From contig VWZX01008436.1 in the NCBI GenBank assembly GCA_013399015.1, forward strand, positions 434,001 to 498,000: a stretch of DNA of 64,000 nt. Reading direction: 5' to 3'. The notes beneath the pieces are model-generated. The model was not told where the DNA came from. It saw nothing but the letters and a program-made list of their open reading frames with translations, and ran no database searches. The stretch is from Galbula dea. Lineage: Eukaryota > Chordata > Aves > Piciformes > Galbulidae. A program made the translations under genes and the position numbers. Of the stretch, positions 12,896-23,250 are shown piece after piece (within the stretch, counting starts at the first letter, position 1; each line of letters begins with the position of its first letter).

Positions 12896-12960
12896 AGAGG
12901 AGGGGAGAAAGAGGAGGAGGAAAAAAGAAGGAGGAGAAAGAGGGAGGAGGAGGAGGAGGG
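12896..12960 (+). repeat. (GGA)n purine tract
   Basis: Almost pure A/G run of GGAGGA-type units on plus, with polypyrimidine on minus. Frames here are Arg/Glu-rich translations of simple sequence. Confidence 0.85.
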
Positions 12961-13056
12961 TGTCTTGTGCTGTAGCACAGTGACCTAAATGATACATCTC
13001 ATGTACATGTCATGTCAAATGTCATCTCTAGGGCTGGAAGTACTCTGAATAACCTG

Positions 13057-14046
13057 TCTGGTCAGTGGAGGTGACTGAAAATCCTTAGCTGCAAGCCATC
13101 CCTTTGAGAAAGCCTTGCCTTTTGTGCTTCCTTCTTGCTTTATTTATGAGCTGGGGATTTATTTTTTCTTTCCCTCTCCTTGCACAAGATCTACCAACTG
13201 CCTTTTGCTCCAGAAGATTGCACAACTCTTTGAGGAGCAGCAAACAGCAGCTGCACACCAGGGAGGAAACAGTGAACTTCATTCCTAGGTTGGTCTTTTG
13301 GGGGTCAGAGAGAAATGAGTAACTGTGCCTGGGAACAAGGGCTGAAGGCAGCACCTGGAACATCTTCCTTTGGCTGGGCTCAGCAAGGAGGAGCAGGAAC
13401 CCTCCATCAGAGCCTGGAAGCCTCCACCAGAGCCTGGAAGCCTCCCTCAGATCCTTGCACCCTGTGTCTTGTAAAGTCAAGCAACGACAGCAGTGTTAAG
13501 GCCATTGTCCATGGGGGTGCTGGCTTCATCCCTCAAGCTACCTCCTCTCTTCCCCTTTCCCTCTACTGCAGGGCCTCTTGCCACCTTCCTTGGAGGTATC
13601 AGTGCCTGCTGCTTCTCCAAAGGAGGTTGTTAAAAGGTGTCTTCACTGCTGGCTCTTCAATCTGCAGGGGAAGTGCCCCAAAAAAGAGGAGTGGGAGATG
13701 AAAACCCAACTTATTTCAAAGTAGGACCAAGGCAGAGTTGCCCCAGGAGGGGGTTTCAGCCCAACTGGTTGTCTAAATAAATGGATAAATGTCCACCCTT
13801 CACACAGGTCATGCTTGGGATGCCACTAAACAAGGAGGGAGACTCAGAATTGTTCAGGTTGGAGAAGACCTTTAAGAACCTCATCCAGTCCAACCATGAA
13901 CCCAACCCTGCCAGGCCACCACCAAGCCATGTTCCTGGGGTGGTCCCAAGGGTGACCATGGCTTTGGTTGTTGCTTCTCAGGGAAAGGTTTTCCTTGGTG
14001 GTTTGGTTTAAAAAATGAGAGCTGAAATGGCTTCCTCAGCTGAGAA
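13057..14046 (+). repeat. Copy 1 of a near-identical ~1-kb direct repeat (probable assembly duplicate)
   Basis: 990 bases that recur at 14048-15017 with only a few substitutions. This copy has one extra 20-base unit of a small GAGCCTGGAAGCCTCC minisatellite near 13410-13440. It ends exactly at the single N at 14047. See the finding for the assembly interpretation. Confidence 0.93.
13842..13958 (-). mobile_element. CR1 LINE 3' fragment (copy 1)
   Basis: CAGAATTGTTCAGGTTGGAG, AAGACCTTTAAGAACCTCAT and CCAGTCCAACC. It also appears in the duplicated copy. Confidence 0.82.
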
Positions 14047-14047
14047 N

Positions 14048-15017
14048 TCTGGTCAGTGGAGGTGACTGAAAATCCTTAGCTGCAAGCCATCCCTTTGAGA
14101 AAGCCTTGCCTTTTGTGCTTCCTTCTTGCTTTATTTATGAGCTGGGGATTTATTTTTTCTTTCCCTCTCCTTGCACAAGATCTACCAACTGCCTTTTGCT
14201 CCAGAAGATTGCACAACTCTTTGAGGAGCAGCAAACAGCAGCTGCACACCAGGGAGGAAACAGTGAACTTCATTCCTAGGTTGGTCTTTTGGGGGTCAGA
14301 GAGAAATGAGTAACTGTGCCTGGGAACAAGGGCTGAAGGCAGCACCTGGAACATCTTCCTTTGGCTGGGCTCAGCAAGGAGGAGCTGGAACCCTCCATCA
14401 GAGCCTGGAAACCTCCATCAGATCCTTGCACCCTGTGTCTTGTAAAGTCAAGCAATGACAGCAGTGTTAAGGCCATTGTCCATGGGGGTGCTGGCTTCAT
14501 CCCTCAAGCTACCTCCTCTCTTCCCCTTTCCCTCTACTGCAGGGCCTCTTGCCACCTTCCTTGGAGGTATCAGTGCCTGCTGCTTCTCCAAAGGAGGTTG
14601 TTAAAAGGTGTCTTCACTGCTGGCTCTTCAATCTGCAGGGGAAGTGCCCCAAAAAAGAGGAGTGGGAGATGAAAACCCAACTTATTTCAAAGTAGGACCA
14701 AGGCAGAGTTGCCCCAGGAGGGGGTTTCAGCCCAACTGGTTGTCTAAATAAATGGATAAATGTCCACCCTTCACACAGGTCATGCTTGGGATGCCACTAA
14801 ACAAGGAGGGAGACTCAGAATTGTTCAGGTTGGAGAAGACCTTTAAGAACCTCATCCAGTCCAACCATGAACCCAACCCTGCCAGGCCACCACCAAGCCA
14901 TGTTCCTGGGGTGGTCCCAAGGGTGACCATGGCTTTGGTTGTTGCTTCTCAGGGAAAGGTTTTCCTTGGTGGTTTGGTTTAAAAAATGAGAGCTGAAATG
15001 GCTTCCTCAGCTGAGAA
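14048..15017 (+). repeat. Copy 2 of the ~1-kb direct repeat
   Basis: 970 bases matching 13057-14046. It begins on the base after the N and ends where copy 1 was cut (CAGCTGAGAA). Unique sequence then continues, consistent with this being the contig that joins the right flank. Confidence 0.93.
14813..14929 (-). mobile_element. CR1 LINE 3' fragment (copy 2)
   Basis: Same element as 13842-13958, repeated because the surrounding kilobase is duplicated. Confidence 0.82.
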
Positions 15018-15434
15018 AGGTTGGATGAAGATGACCAGGTGAGGCCAGAAGGCTCAGATAGGGTGGCTGGAAGGGTTATGCAGGGGCTGCCACCACACCT
15101 GGTGGGTCACTGTGTGTTCCCCTTGCAGAAAGCTCACTGCAGTTCCAGAACCTTCAGTGCCTGTGGTTTTATTTTAGGGAAGGCCAGTTTCTTTAGGCAG
15201 GCAGGAAAGCAGAAGTGCATGATTTATCATGGGGAAAATCCACAACTTCTCCTGCTGTTGCTGAGGCTGTCGTGGGCTAAGGTAGGAATGACTTAGAGAG
15301 CAACAGCCCTTGCTTTTGAAATCAGAGCTTCAGTACATGCTTCCTGCATGTTGGGACTGGAGAGCTGAGCTGCCCTGCTTTAGTTTTGGTTGCTTTTGTT
15401 GTCTCCTTTGAGTTTTTTTACCTCTTAGTTTCCT

Positions 15435-15500
15435 CAGAATCATAGACTGGGTTGGGTTGGAAGGGACCTTGAAAGGTTATTTAGTCCAACTCCTCTGCTG
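15435..15500 (-). mobile_element. CR1 LINE 3' tip
   Basis: AGAATCATAGACTGGGTTGG, GTTGGAAGGGACCTTGAAAG and TTAGTCCAACTCCTCTG. Confidence 0.85.
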
Positions 15501-18065
15501 GCAGCAGACTGGGGCTGGAGAAGAAAGTGTTACTTGCAGACAGTAATTAAAACCAACCCAGAGGATGTGAATGAAAGTCAAAGGATCTGACTGTGCAGAA
15601 GAATTGCTTTCCAGTTCCAGAGCTGAAGGGATTGGGGAAGGAGAAAGGACAGGCAAACTTGGAGGGTTTATTGGGAGAGGAAAGGTGTTTGGGGTCTGGA
15701 GTGGGGCTGGGGAGAGTTGATGGCATTGGATTGAGACCATCTGCCTGAATAGTCATTTCAGAACCACTTCAGTGTCTCCTGCCTCTCTTTCCCATCCTCC
15801 TGCACCCAGTTGCAGGGAGAAGGGGGATGAATGCACAGCCTGGAGCCCAGGTGTGGAGGAAAGCCCTCTTCCTTTGGAGGTTCTGAAGGTCAGAAGCCAG
15901 CCCTCTTCCTTTGGAGATGCTGAAGTGAAACATCTCCATTTTCCTCTGAGCATCCACAATGCCCCAACAAAACAAAGTGAAGGAAACTCCCAGCCACCAG
16001 TCCCAAGTGTCACAACCTTGCAAAGCATTTCAGGACCAGGGATACAGAGAGGAAAAGGAAAAATAGATGATGGCAGAAGAAAAAAGAACTTTCCCAGGTC
16101 CTGGTTTTCACTGGAGGAGTTCCCTGGGTCTGTCTGCTGGAAAAGAAGCTCAATTATTTTGGCTACAAAACTAATTTGGGTTTGTTTTCTGGGAGGCTGT
16201 AGGTCTGGGATGTCCCAGGCAGCTGCTGCCCAAACAACCCCAACATGATCTTGTGATGCTCACCAACATCAAAGGCCAAATTATTCGACCTGGAGTGTGA
16301 CACATCCCCAAGCTTGGGAAAACAGCTCCAACAGCTTCCACCCCAGCAGCAGGGACAGCATAGATATGCAGGAACGTGGTCCCCTTTGGGTTGTTCTCCT
16401 TGACAGGGGGAGAGCTGCAGTTATGGCCATGGGGTTTTGTGAGTGGGATGGCTAGGAGGGAGCTCATTGCCCTCCAAGCCACCCTCAAGCCTTTTATATG
16501 GTCATTAGGAGAGCTGAATGGGGCAGGCTGCAGGGGCTTCTCACACCTCCAGCCCAATCCAGCCAGCAGCTCCTCTCTCAAGTACCTGCTAACAGGTCCA
16601 CTTGCCTTTGGTCTCAGTCAGGTCTCAGTGGAGACCAAGCATCATTTCCTAGGCTAATAGGTGTGAGGAGAGCCAAGAATTTCACTCTTTTTTTGAAAGG
16701 CCTTTTCAAGGCAGGCTATAAACCTCTTGTTTTCCTCCTCCTTCTCTAGGGTTGTTTCTCTGCTTCCTTTTTTTTTTTTTCCCCTTCCCCCCTCCCAAGG
16801 TGGTGTTAAAAGTCAACAAGCTCCTTTATCTCAGGGCTGCCCTTTTTATCCCCTGGGATGCTGGAGCAAATCCACATTGCTCAGGAGGTGGCAGTGCCAC
16901 ATCCTTTTGGGTATTTTCCAGGTCCTCCTAGGGATTTTCCCCCCCTCTGGCTGTGGCAGATGATGCCCAGGCTTGGGGCAGGCTCCAGACAGAGAGGACA
17001 ATCTCCTTTTTCATTTGGTTTGCAGGGATGTGCTTGGGCTTGATGATTTAAAGGTCTTCTTGCCCAACCTTGGCAGATGTGAAGCTGAGGACACTGTCAC
17101 TTCAAAACCTTGCAGAAGTGAGGATGAGCTCTTCAGCAGGTCTTTACCTTTCCACATCCAGCAGAGGTGAATGGTCTTTCTCAAGGGCTGCCTGGAGAGC
17201 AGCAGATCTTTCCTGTGTGCAGTTTGTAGCCCATGAACTGGGGTTTGGTCACCAGTGTGGAGGTGGTGGGGATGGATGGGAACTGGGAGGCTTCTTTGGG
17301 AAGTGTAGCCCAGGATGCAGCTTGCAGGGGGTTAATTGGATTCCAGTGAATACCTGAGGAATTAATAATGATTTGCTGCTCATCAGGCAACCTCCCTTCA
17401 GAAATGTCACACAAGAAAAAACACGTTAGGAAATGCCAGAAAAATGCAGGAGAAAAAGCAGATATTGGAGAGGTGGGGTGGGGGTGGGGAGGTGAAGAAG
17501 CAGCCTGGGACCTGAGGTGAAGAAGCAGCCTGGGACCTGAGCTGGAGCTCAGTCCAGGAGTCACACAAGAAGTCTGATTGCCTCCTGGATGAGGTCACTC
17601 AGCATCCCCAGGGCCTGACTTTGCTCCTTGCTCAACTCCTGCAAGCCTCCTGGGGACGAAAGGGTTGTGGGGGCTTTCATGTATGGCATGACCTAGCTTG
17701 ATGTGGTTCTGCAGCTCCATAAAAGGAGCTTGGAGAAAGCATCTGTCCATGCTGGGAAGGAGAGGCCACAACTGTGGTATGACAAGCATTCATGGTGAGG
17801 ATGGATCACCTAGGGTCCTGTCAGGGAGGTGAACTCAAGGCAAGCCATGCCCAGATGTCATCTAATGTCCCCATCTGGGGAACTGCCTGCTGCAGGACAC
17901 TGCTGGCTATCATAAAGGGGAAAGAAAAATAGAAGTTAGAAATAAATAGATTAAGAGGAGTGATAAAGGCATCTGAAGGGCTGCTTGGACACAACCTGAA
18001 GGCTTCAAAATATTCCTAGGGAGCTGGAGTAGGAATGTTTGACTAACCCTGAGAACCTGCCACAG
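15501..18065. other. Unannotated unique sequence
   Basis: No gene recognised. Contains a 14-base T run near 16770 and the short tandem duplication at 17491-17540. A weak CR1-like tip (GATGATTTAAAGGTCTTCTT) lies near 17041. The 158-codon frame at 15772 and the 136-codon frame at 16171 have no domain. Confidence 0.5.
17491..17540 (+). repeat. 25-bp tandem duplication
   Basis: GGTGAAGAAGCAGCCTGGGA plus CCTGA occurs twice in perfect tandem, preceded by a G-rich run. Confidence 0.9.
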
Positions 18066-18328
18066 GCCAAGGGGTGATGGTTGGAAACTGAAAGAGGAGA
18101 TTGAGACTGGATAGAAGGAGGAAATGTTTTGAACTGAGGGTGGTGAAAGCCTGGCCCAGGTTGCCCAGAGAGGTGGGAGATGTCTCAGCCCTGGAACCAT
18201 CCCAGCTCAGGTTCTTTGGGGCTTTAAGCAACCTGCTCTAGTTGCAGATGTCCCTGCTGCCTGCAGGGGAGTTGGACTAGATGACCTTGAAAGGTCCTTT
18301 CCCACCCAAACCACTCTATAACTCTGTA
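18066..18328 (+). mobile_element. CR1 LINE 3' fragment
   Basis: GGTTGGAAACTGAAAGAGGA, GCCCAGGTTGCCCAGAGAGG, CAACCTGCTCTAGTTGCAGA and CTTTCCCACCCAAACCACTC. Confidence 0.92.
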
Positions 18329-18847
18329 TAATGGCAGAGACATCTAGAAATCACAAGGGATTTGGGTTTTTTATTTCCCCTCTCCCTTTTTTTAGTCTTT
18401 TGGGATGCCTACCCCAATGATTAGGCACTCCAGCAACACCAATGCCATCTGTTGCCTGTCTCCTGCTTTCTCTTCCCCCATGAAGTGCAAGACCTTTCTT
18501 TGTTGGCTTGGAAACATCCCAAGCTGGATGTCAGCTCCACTATCAGACAAGTGACACAGCCCTTTTGGTGTGGAGGTCTATTTTTTGATAGCCAAGTTGC
18601 TGCTCCTCACTTCCTTGGCTGTCACCCCCTCAGAGGAGGAGGTGGCCTCACACCTTTGATTTGGAGCTAGCTTGTTGATGGAGCAATGCTGCTCCTCACC
18701 AGGTTGGAAGCTCATGGTTGCTGCCAAACAGCTGATCAGCTGCTCCTCAGCCATCTCTTTCTCTGCCTTTTGCTAGCTATCATCTTTGTCTTGATACCAG
18801 AGAAAGGTTAGATTGGGGAGGATGTCTGGTTAGGAGAAGAAATCAGT
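18329..18847. other. Unannotated unique sequence
   Basis: No gene or repeat recognised. Confidence 0.5.
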
Positions 18848-19125
18848 ATCACAGGACCTCCTCAGTTGGAAGGTACCCACCAGGATGATCCAGTCCAACT
18901 CCTGTCTCTGCACAGAACAAGCCCAAAGTCACCCCACGTGTCTGAGAGCCTTGGCCAGATGCTGCTGGAATTGCAGGAGAGTTGGTGCCATGACTGCATC
19001 TCTGTGGAGCCTGTTCCAAGGCTCCACCACTCTCTGGCTGAAGAACCTTCTCCTAAGATCTACCCTGACCCTCCCCTGGCACAGCTTCATGCTGTTGCTT
19101 CAGGTCCTGTTGCTAGTCAGCAGAG
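18848..19125 (-). mobile_element. CR1 LINE 3' fragment, diverged
   Basis: ATCACAGGACCTCCTCAGTT, GATGATCCAGTCCAACTCCT, GTGGAGCCTGTTCCAAGGCT and GCTGAAGAACCTTCTCCTAA. The block order matches an inverted CR1 tail of an older subfamily. Confidence 0.8.
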
Positions 19126-20070
19126 GTTGCAGGGTGTCCAAAGAAGGTGCAGCAGAAAGCAAACACCTGCTTCCTTTGCTTGCATCTGTTTCATTCATCA
19201 TGATGAGTATCAGCATTAACTGAAGCAACACTCAGAGGTTGGGCCCTGGCTGGTGGATTTGCAGGGCTGATATAATCCCTCCTAGATGACTTTGTCTGAA
19301 GTGATCATGCCTGTGAGGAAAGAAGGAAAAGGAAAGGGAAAAAAACCCCACCAAAACCCAGAGGACAATTTGTGTCCATTTCCAGATCTGTGCTTCAACA
19401 TCTCAGCTCATTCTCTCCTTTCTAATTGCTGCTTTCTTCTCTTCTGGGGCTCCTTTGTCTCTCTCTGCAAGCAGCCACAGCTTTCAGATGGTTTAGGGTC
19501 ATTCCTCCATGTGCTGCAATGCTAATTACTCCTTCTGCCCTAATTGGGTTTCCTGTATCCCTCCCAGCCATGCAGCACCCACACACCAGCACCTTGGCTA
19601 CCTGTGGAGGATTCAACCTCCCCAGGGACACCAACAGGACAACACAAAGCCACCAGATCCTGAGGACCATGGATTTTGTCTTGTTGCCATCCCTGGAAAC
19701 AGCCCAGGCTCCACTAAGACATCAGTGCTGTCTTAATTAGAGGGTTTCCCAAGGGAGAAATCTGATGCAGCCATGTACCCAGTCCATACAAAACTGGCCC
19801 AAATAATCCTTTGACAGGAGGAAGATAGTGTGGGTGATGACAGGCAAGATTCCTTTTCTTATGCTCTATTTACAGCACTCAAAGTACCAAAGATTTGCCA
19901 GTTCAGGAATGATTTGGGCAAAGCTCTTCCCCAAAAACCTAACTGATCTTAGAGCTGGTGCTGATGTCATGTAGCAGCTCCCATTCAGCAGAGCTATTGA
20001 AAAGAGTCCAAATTCCTCTGAAGTGTTAAATCTCTTTTAATTTCTCCTCTTTGTGTAGGTAGGAGCTGTA

Positions 20071-20087
20071 GGGGGGGGGGGGGGGGG
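20071..20087 (+). repeat. Poly-G run (17 G)
   Basis: Uninterrupted 17-base G homopolymer followed by TTGGTTTGTTTGTTT. The length is likely to be sequencing-sensitive. Confidence 0.95.
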
Positions 20088-20352
20088 TTGGTTTGTTTGT
20101 TTATTTTCCCCTCACGGAGGAGGAGGATGAGTTTTAATTTCATTTGCATGTTGGGTTGCTGCTCTTTTTGTGTTACATTTAATATATGCAGAGTGTTTGG
20201 GGAGCCTGAGGTTTGGAGGCAGCAGAGAAGGAGATTTGTTATTCTTTTTTTTTTCCTCTCCATTGATGAATGTGGCTTTCAGGAAAGAAATGAGAAAGTT
20301 AGGGAAAAGAAATTCCACAAGTGCCAGCATGGGCAAGGAAAAGTTTTGTATG

Positions 20353-20380
20353 TTTGGGTTGGGTTGGGTTGGGTTGGGTT
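20353..20380 (+). repeat. (TTGGG)n array, G-quadruplex-capable
   Basis: Five GGG tracts separated by TT (20356-20378). This satisfies the usual G-quadruplex pattern on the plus strand. Confidence 0.9.
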
Positions 20381-20533
20381 TTTTCCTGTGTGTTTTTTTT
20401 TTTCCTGAGCAAAAATCAGCAGATAGTTTCTCTTTCCTCCCTTTGGTCTTTAATGGCTTTAATAAAAATAATTGCAGTGATGGCAAGAAAAAAAAAAAAC
20501 ACCAAAACCAACCAAAAACTTTGGGAAAGATTG

Positions 20534-20850
20534 GAGAATCAGAGAATCCTAGAATGGCCTGAGTTGGAAGGGACCTGAAAGATCAGCTAGTTCCAACCCC
20601 CTGCCTGCCAGGGACACCTCCCACTGGAGCAGGTTGCCCACAGCCCCAGCCAGCCTGGCCTTCAAAGCTTCCAGGGATGGATGAGGCTTCCACAGCCTCT
20701 CTGGGCAACCTGTTCCAGTGTCTCCCCCCCCTCACAGTGAAGAACTTCCTCCTAATATCCAGCCTAAATCTCCCCTCCTGTAGTTTGCATCCATTCCCCC
20801 TAGTCCTATCCCTACCTGACATCCTCTAAAGCCCCTCCCCAGATTTCTTG
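20534..20850 (-). mobile_element. CR1 LINE 3' fragment
   Basis: TCAGAGAATCCTAGAATGGC, GTTGGAAGGGACCTGAAAGA, CAGGGACACCTCCCACTGGA, GGGCAACCTGTTCCAGTGTC, CTTCCTCCTAATATCCAGCC and CATTCCCCCTAGTCCTATCC. Relatively well preserved. Confidence 0.94.
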
Positions 20851-21930
20851 CAGACCTCCTACAATAACAGATTAATAGATAGGTCTCAAGGAAAGATGGA
20901 TCAGGAGAATGCATGGAGACATGCAGCTCACATCCCCAAATATACTGGAAAATGAATAGAGAGAGGTTTATGCAGAGCAAACCAGGCACAACTTTGGGTC
21001 TTGTGGGCTCAGGTGATGTTCTGCAGCCTCAGGGCTGTCTGTGAGGATGAAGGTGCATGGGATGGGTTTGAGTCCATGTAGGATGGTTTCTGATACACAA
21101 ACCACTCTTTCTTCCACATCACTTCTTCCCTCCTCAAGCTTCTTTCTTTTCAAAGTGGCATTTCTAATGTCATGCTTTAGAGCCTCAAATGATCAATGTG
21201 TCATGAGGAAGAGGTTTCCTCCAGCCTGAAGAAGGAGGTGATAACATTGAGGATGCCTTGCTGAGGATCTTTGTCCCTCCTGAGGAAGGGTTTAGTATTT
21301 CTGGAGAAAAAAACACCTGCAGGAAAGCTTGTCCCTGGGCAGGAAATGTGTGATTTAATTAGTATTTGCCATCCTGACCTGCTGAGGTTTGGTGTGGTTA
21401 GAAGACACCTCCTGTGCCTGCACCCAGGTTCAACCTTGCAAGCTCTCTCTTGGTTGGGATCTTGTGGCCCAATCCAGCCTTGCCTTTCCAAATGAAAGAG
21501 GAGTGTCCCTAAAACACCTCAAAGGTGTTTGTATTTCTCTTTCTTCCCCCCAAAATGGCACATGGGGAACATCCTGGAGGGCTGTGAGGACTGGGGAGAG
21601 GTGATGCTCAAGGATGAGGAGGTGCAGGGTCAAACCTTTGTGTTTCCCACCCAACGCCAGAGAACCTTCACCGTTCCCGACCTGAATTCCTGGAGACAAT
21701 GCAACCTTTGATGAAAGGCTCCTGTCCTGCTGGCTCTTGGGGGAGATAACCCCAACAAACTTCCCCCTGCAAGCCTCCTCCTCCTCCACTGAGAGCCTCC
21801 AGCCCTCCCTTCCCTCCCTCTCCTCTCGCCAGGGGGAAGCCAGAGGATTTTGTCTCCTGGCCGTTGCTGTCTGTGTGTGTGTGGCACCACTAAGAATTGC
21901 TATGGGCCCAAACTTCAAAGTGCTTCCATA
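20851..21930. other. Unannotated unique sequence
   Basis: No gene recognised. The 220-codon minus frame (21430-22092) enters the A/C-rich repeat and is not credible. Confidence 0.5.
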
Positions 21931-22640
21931 GCCCCCCCCCCAAAACAACAACCCCCCCAAACAAGTCTCAAACCAACCAACAACAACAACAAAATCTCCA
22001 ACCAAGGAAAAAAAAACCCCTAAGCAAAAAAACCCTAACCCCAACCAACAAAACAAAAAACCCCAAGAAAAACCCAAAACAAAGAAACCCAAGAAAACAA
22101 CAAAAAACCCTCAGCAAAAGAAATAAAATAACCCCCCAAGAAATCCCCAAAACCCAAGAAAACAGAACAAATGACCCAAGAAAACAAAAAAAAGTGAAAA
22201 CAAAACAAGTCACTCAAGAAAACAACAAAAAGCCCCCAAGAAAACACAAGAAATAATCCATGAAAACAACCAAATAACCCAAGAAAACAAAAAAATAACC
22301 CAAGAAAATAATAAAAGACCCAAGAAAACAACAAATAACCCTCAAGAAAAGAAATAAAATAACTCCCCCCAAAAACCCCAACCCCCAAGAAAACAAAAGA
22401 ACCCAAAGAAAACAACAAATAACTCCAGGAAAACAACAAACCCCCCAAGAAAACAGAACAAATAACCCAAGAAAACAACGAGAAACCAAGAAACCAAACC
22501 AAATAACCCAAGAAAACACCACCAAAAGCCAAGAGAACAAAGAAACACAACCAACCCCAACCCCCCCATGGCAAGAAAAGCAAAAGCAAAGCCCCCAAAA
22601 AGCCAAGCCCAAGCCCAAAGCCAAGAAAGCCAAAGGCAGA
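21931..22640 (+). repeat. A/C-rich degenerate tandem tract (CCCAAGAAAACAAC-type units)
   Basis: About 700 bases almost lacking T, built of about 20 degenerate units around CCAAGAAAACAACAAAT, with many units reading ACCCAAGAAAAC. On minus this is TTGTTTTCTTGGG repeated, which produces an artificial hydrophobic 224-codon frame (22035-22709). No known family is recognised. Confidence 0.85.
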
Positions 22641-22899
22641 AAGCCGAAGGCTGGGCAGGTTGTGGCCCAAGTCTCCTCCCCAGGCTGGGCAGGAGCTTTC
22701 TGCATCCATCTGGGTTGATAATAGTGTACTTTAGTGCCTAGGCCCGGGCTCTGGTGGGGACATTGTGCTCCAATGAATGAAACAAGAGGACTCCAGGCTG
22801 AGCAGGAGCTGGAGGACCCGGCTGGTTCTATTCAGGCCAAACTAATCGGCTTCAAGCTCAGCTCTGCGCCAAAGCTCCCTTCTCAGTAGTGGGTTTTTC

Positions 22900-23120
22900 T
22901 CTGGGTTTTTGTTACTGTTTCTTAAAGAGCTCAGCTGGCTGCTGAGGGCCTGAAAAGAATCAAATTATTAAAGATTTTGTGGAAAATCCAATGAGAATGG
23001 AGCCATGCAAGAATAATAGCATTGTGCCACCGTGGGCCATTCCCAGCTTCCAGTCGGGAGAAATTGTCAACTCTGGCTTTGTTTTCTTAACCCTTTCAAT
23101 GGAAACAAAATAATATTTAG
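22900..23120. promoter_or_regulatory. Candidate conserved non-coding block
   Basis: Unique, repeat-free, AT-rich sequence with intact motif-like words (GAATCAAATTATTAAAG, ATCCAATGAGAATGGAGCC) and CpGs uncommon in this window (CACCGTGGG, GTCGGGAG). Assignment is compositional only. Confidence 0.3.
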
Positions 23121-23162
23121 CTCAGCACAAAATACCTTCTTTTTCATTTCTAATCCTGTCAG

Positions 23163-23250
23163 GTTTTCTCTTCTCCCTCCCCCTCCCCTCCCCTTCTCCT
23201 CTTCCTCCCTCCCTCCCTCTCTTTTCCTCTCTCCCCCTCTCCCTCTCTTT
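23163..23250 (+). repeat. Polypyrimidine (CCT/CT)n tract
   Basis: Nearly pure C/T over about 85 bases, including CTCCCTCCCCCTCCCCTCCC. Polypurine on minus, so it has triplex-forming potential. Confidence 0.9.

Larger units (their letters stand above)
19126..20533. other. Unannotated sequence with G-run and (TTGGG)n
   Basis: No gene recognised. Holds a 17-base G run, the TTGGG array and several poly-T stretches. The frames here (for example 20088-20408, 20170-20562) are Phe/Cys-rich translations of simple sequence. Confidence 0.5.

Noticed and set aside
13315..14672. Paralogous small genes from matching frames in the ~1-kb repeat
   Set aside because: Identical frames follow from the assembly duplication. 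No domain or coding signature.
20353..20380. Interstitial telomeric repeat
   Set aside because: The unit is TTGGG, not TTAGGG, and there are only five units.
22035..22709. 224-codon minus-strand frame that looks like a multi-pass membrane protein
   Set aside because: Phe/Leu/Gly/Trp-rich translation of the A/C-rich degenerate repeat. There is no domain, and other frames over the same tract are also open.
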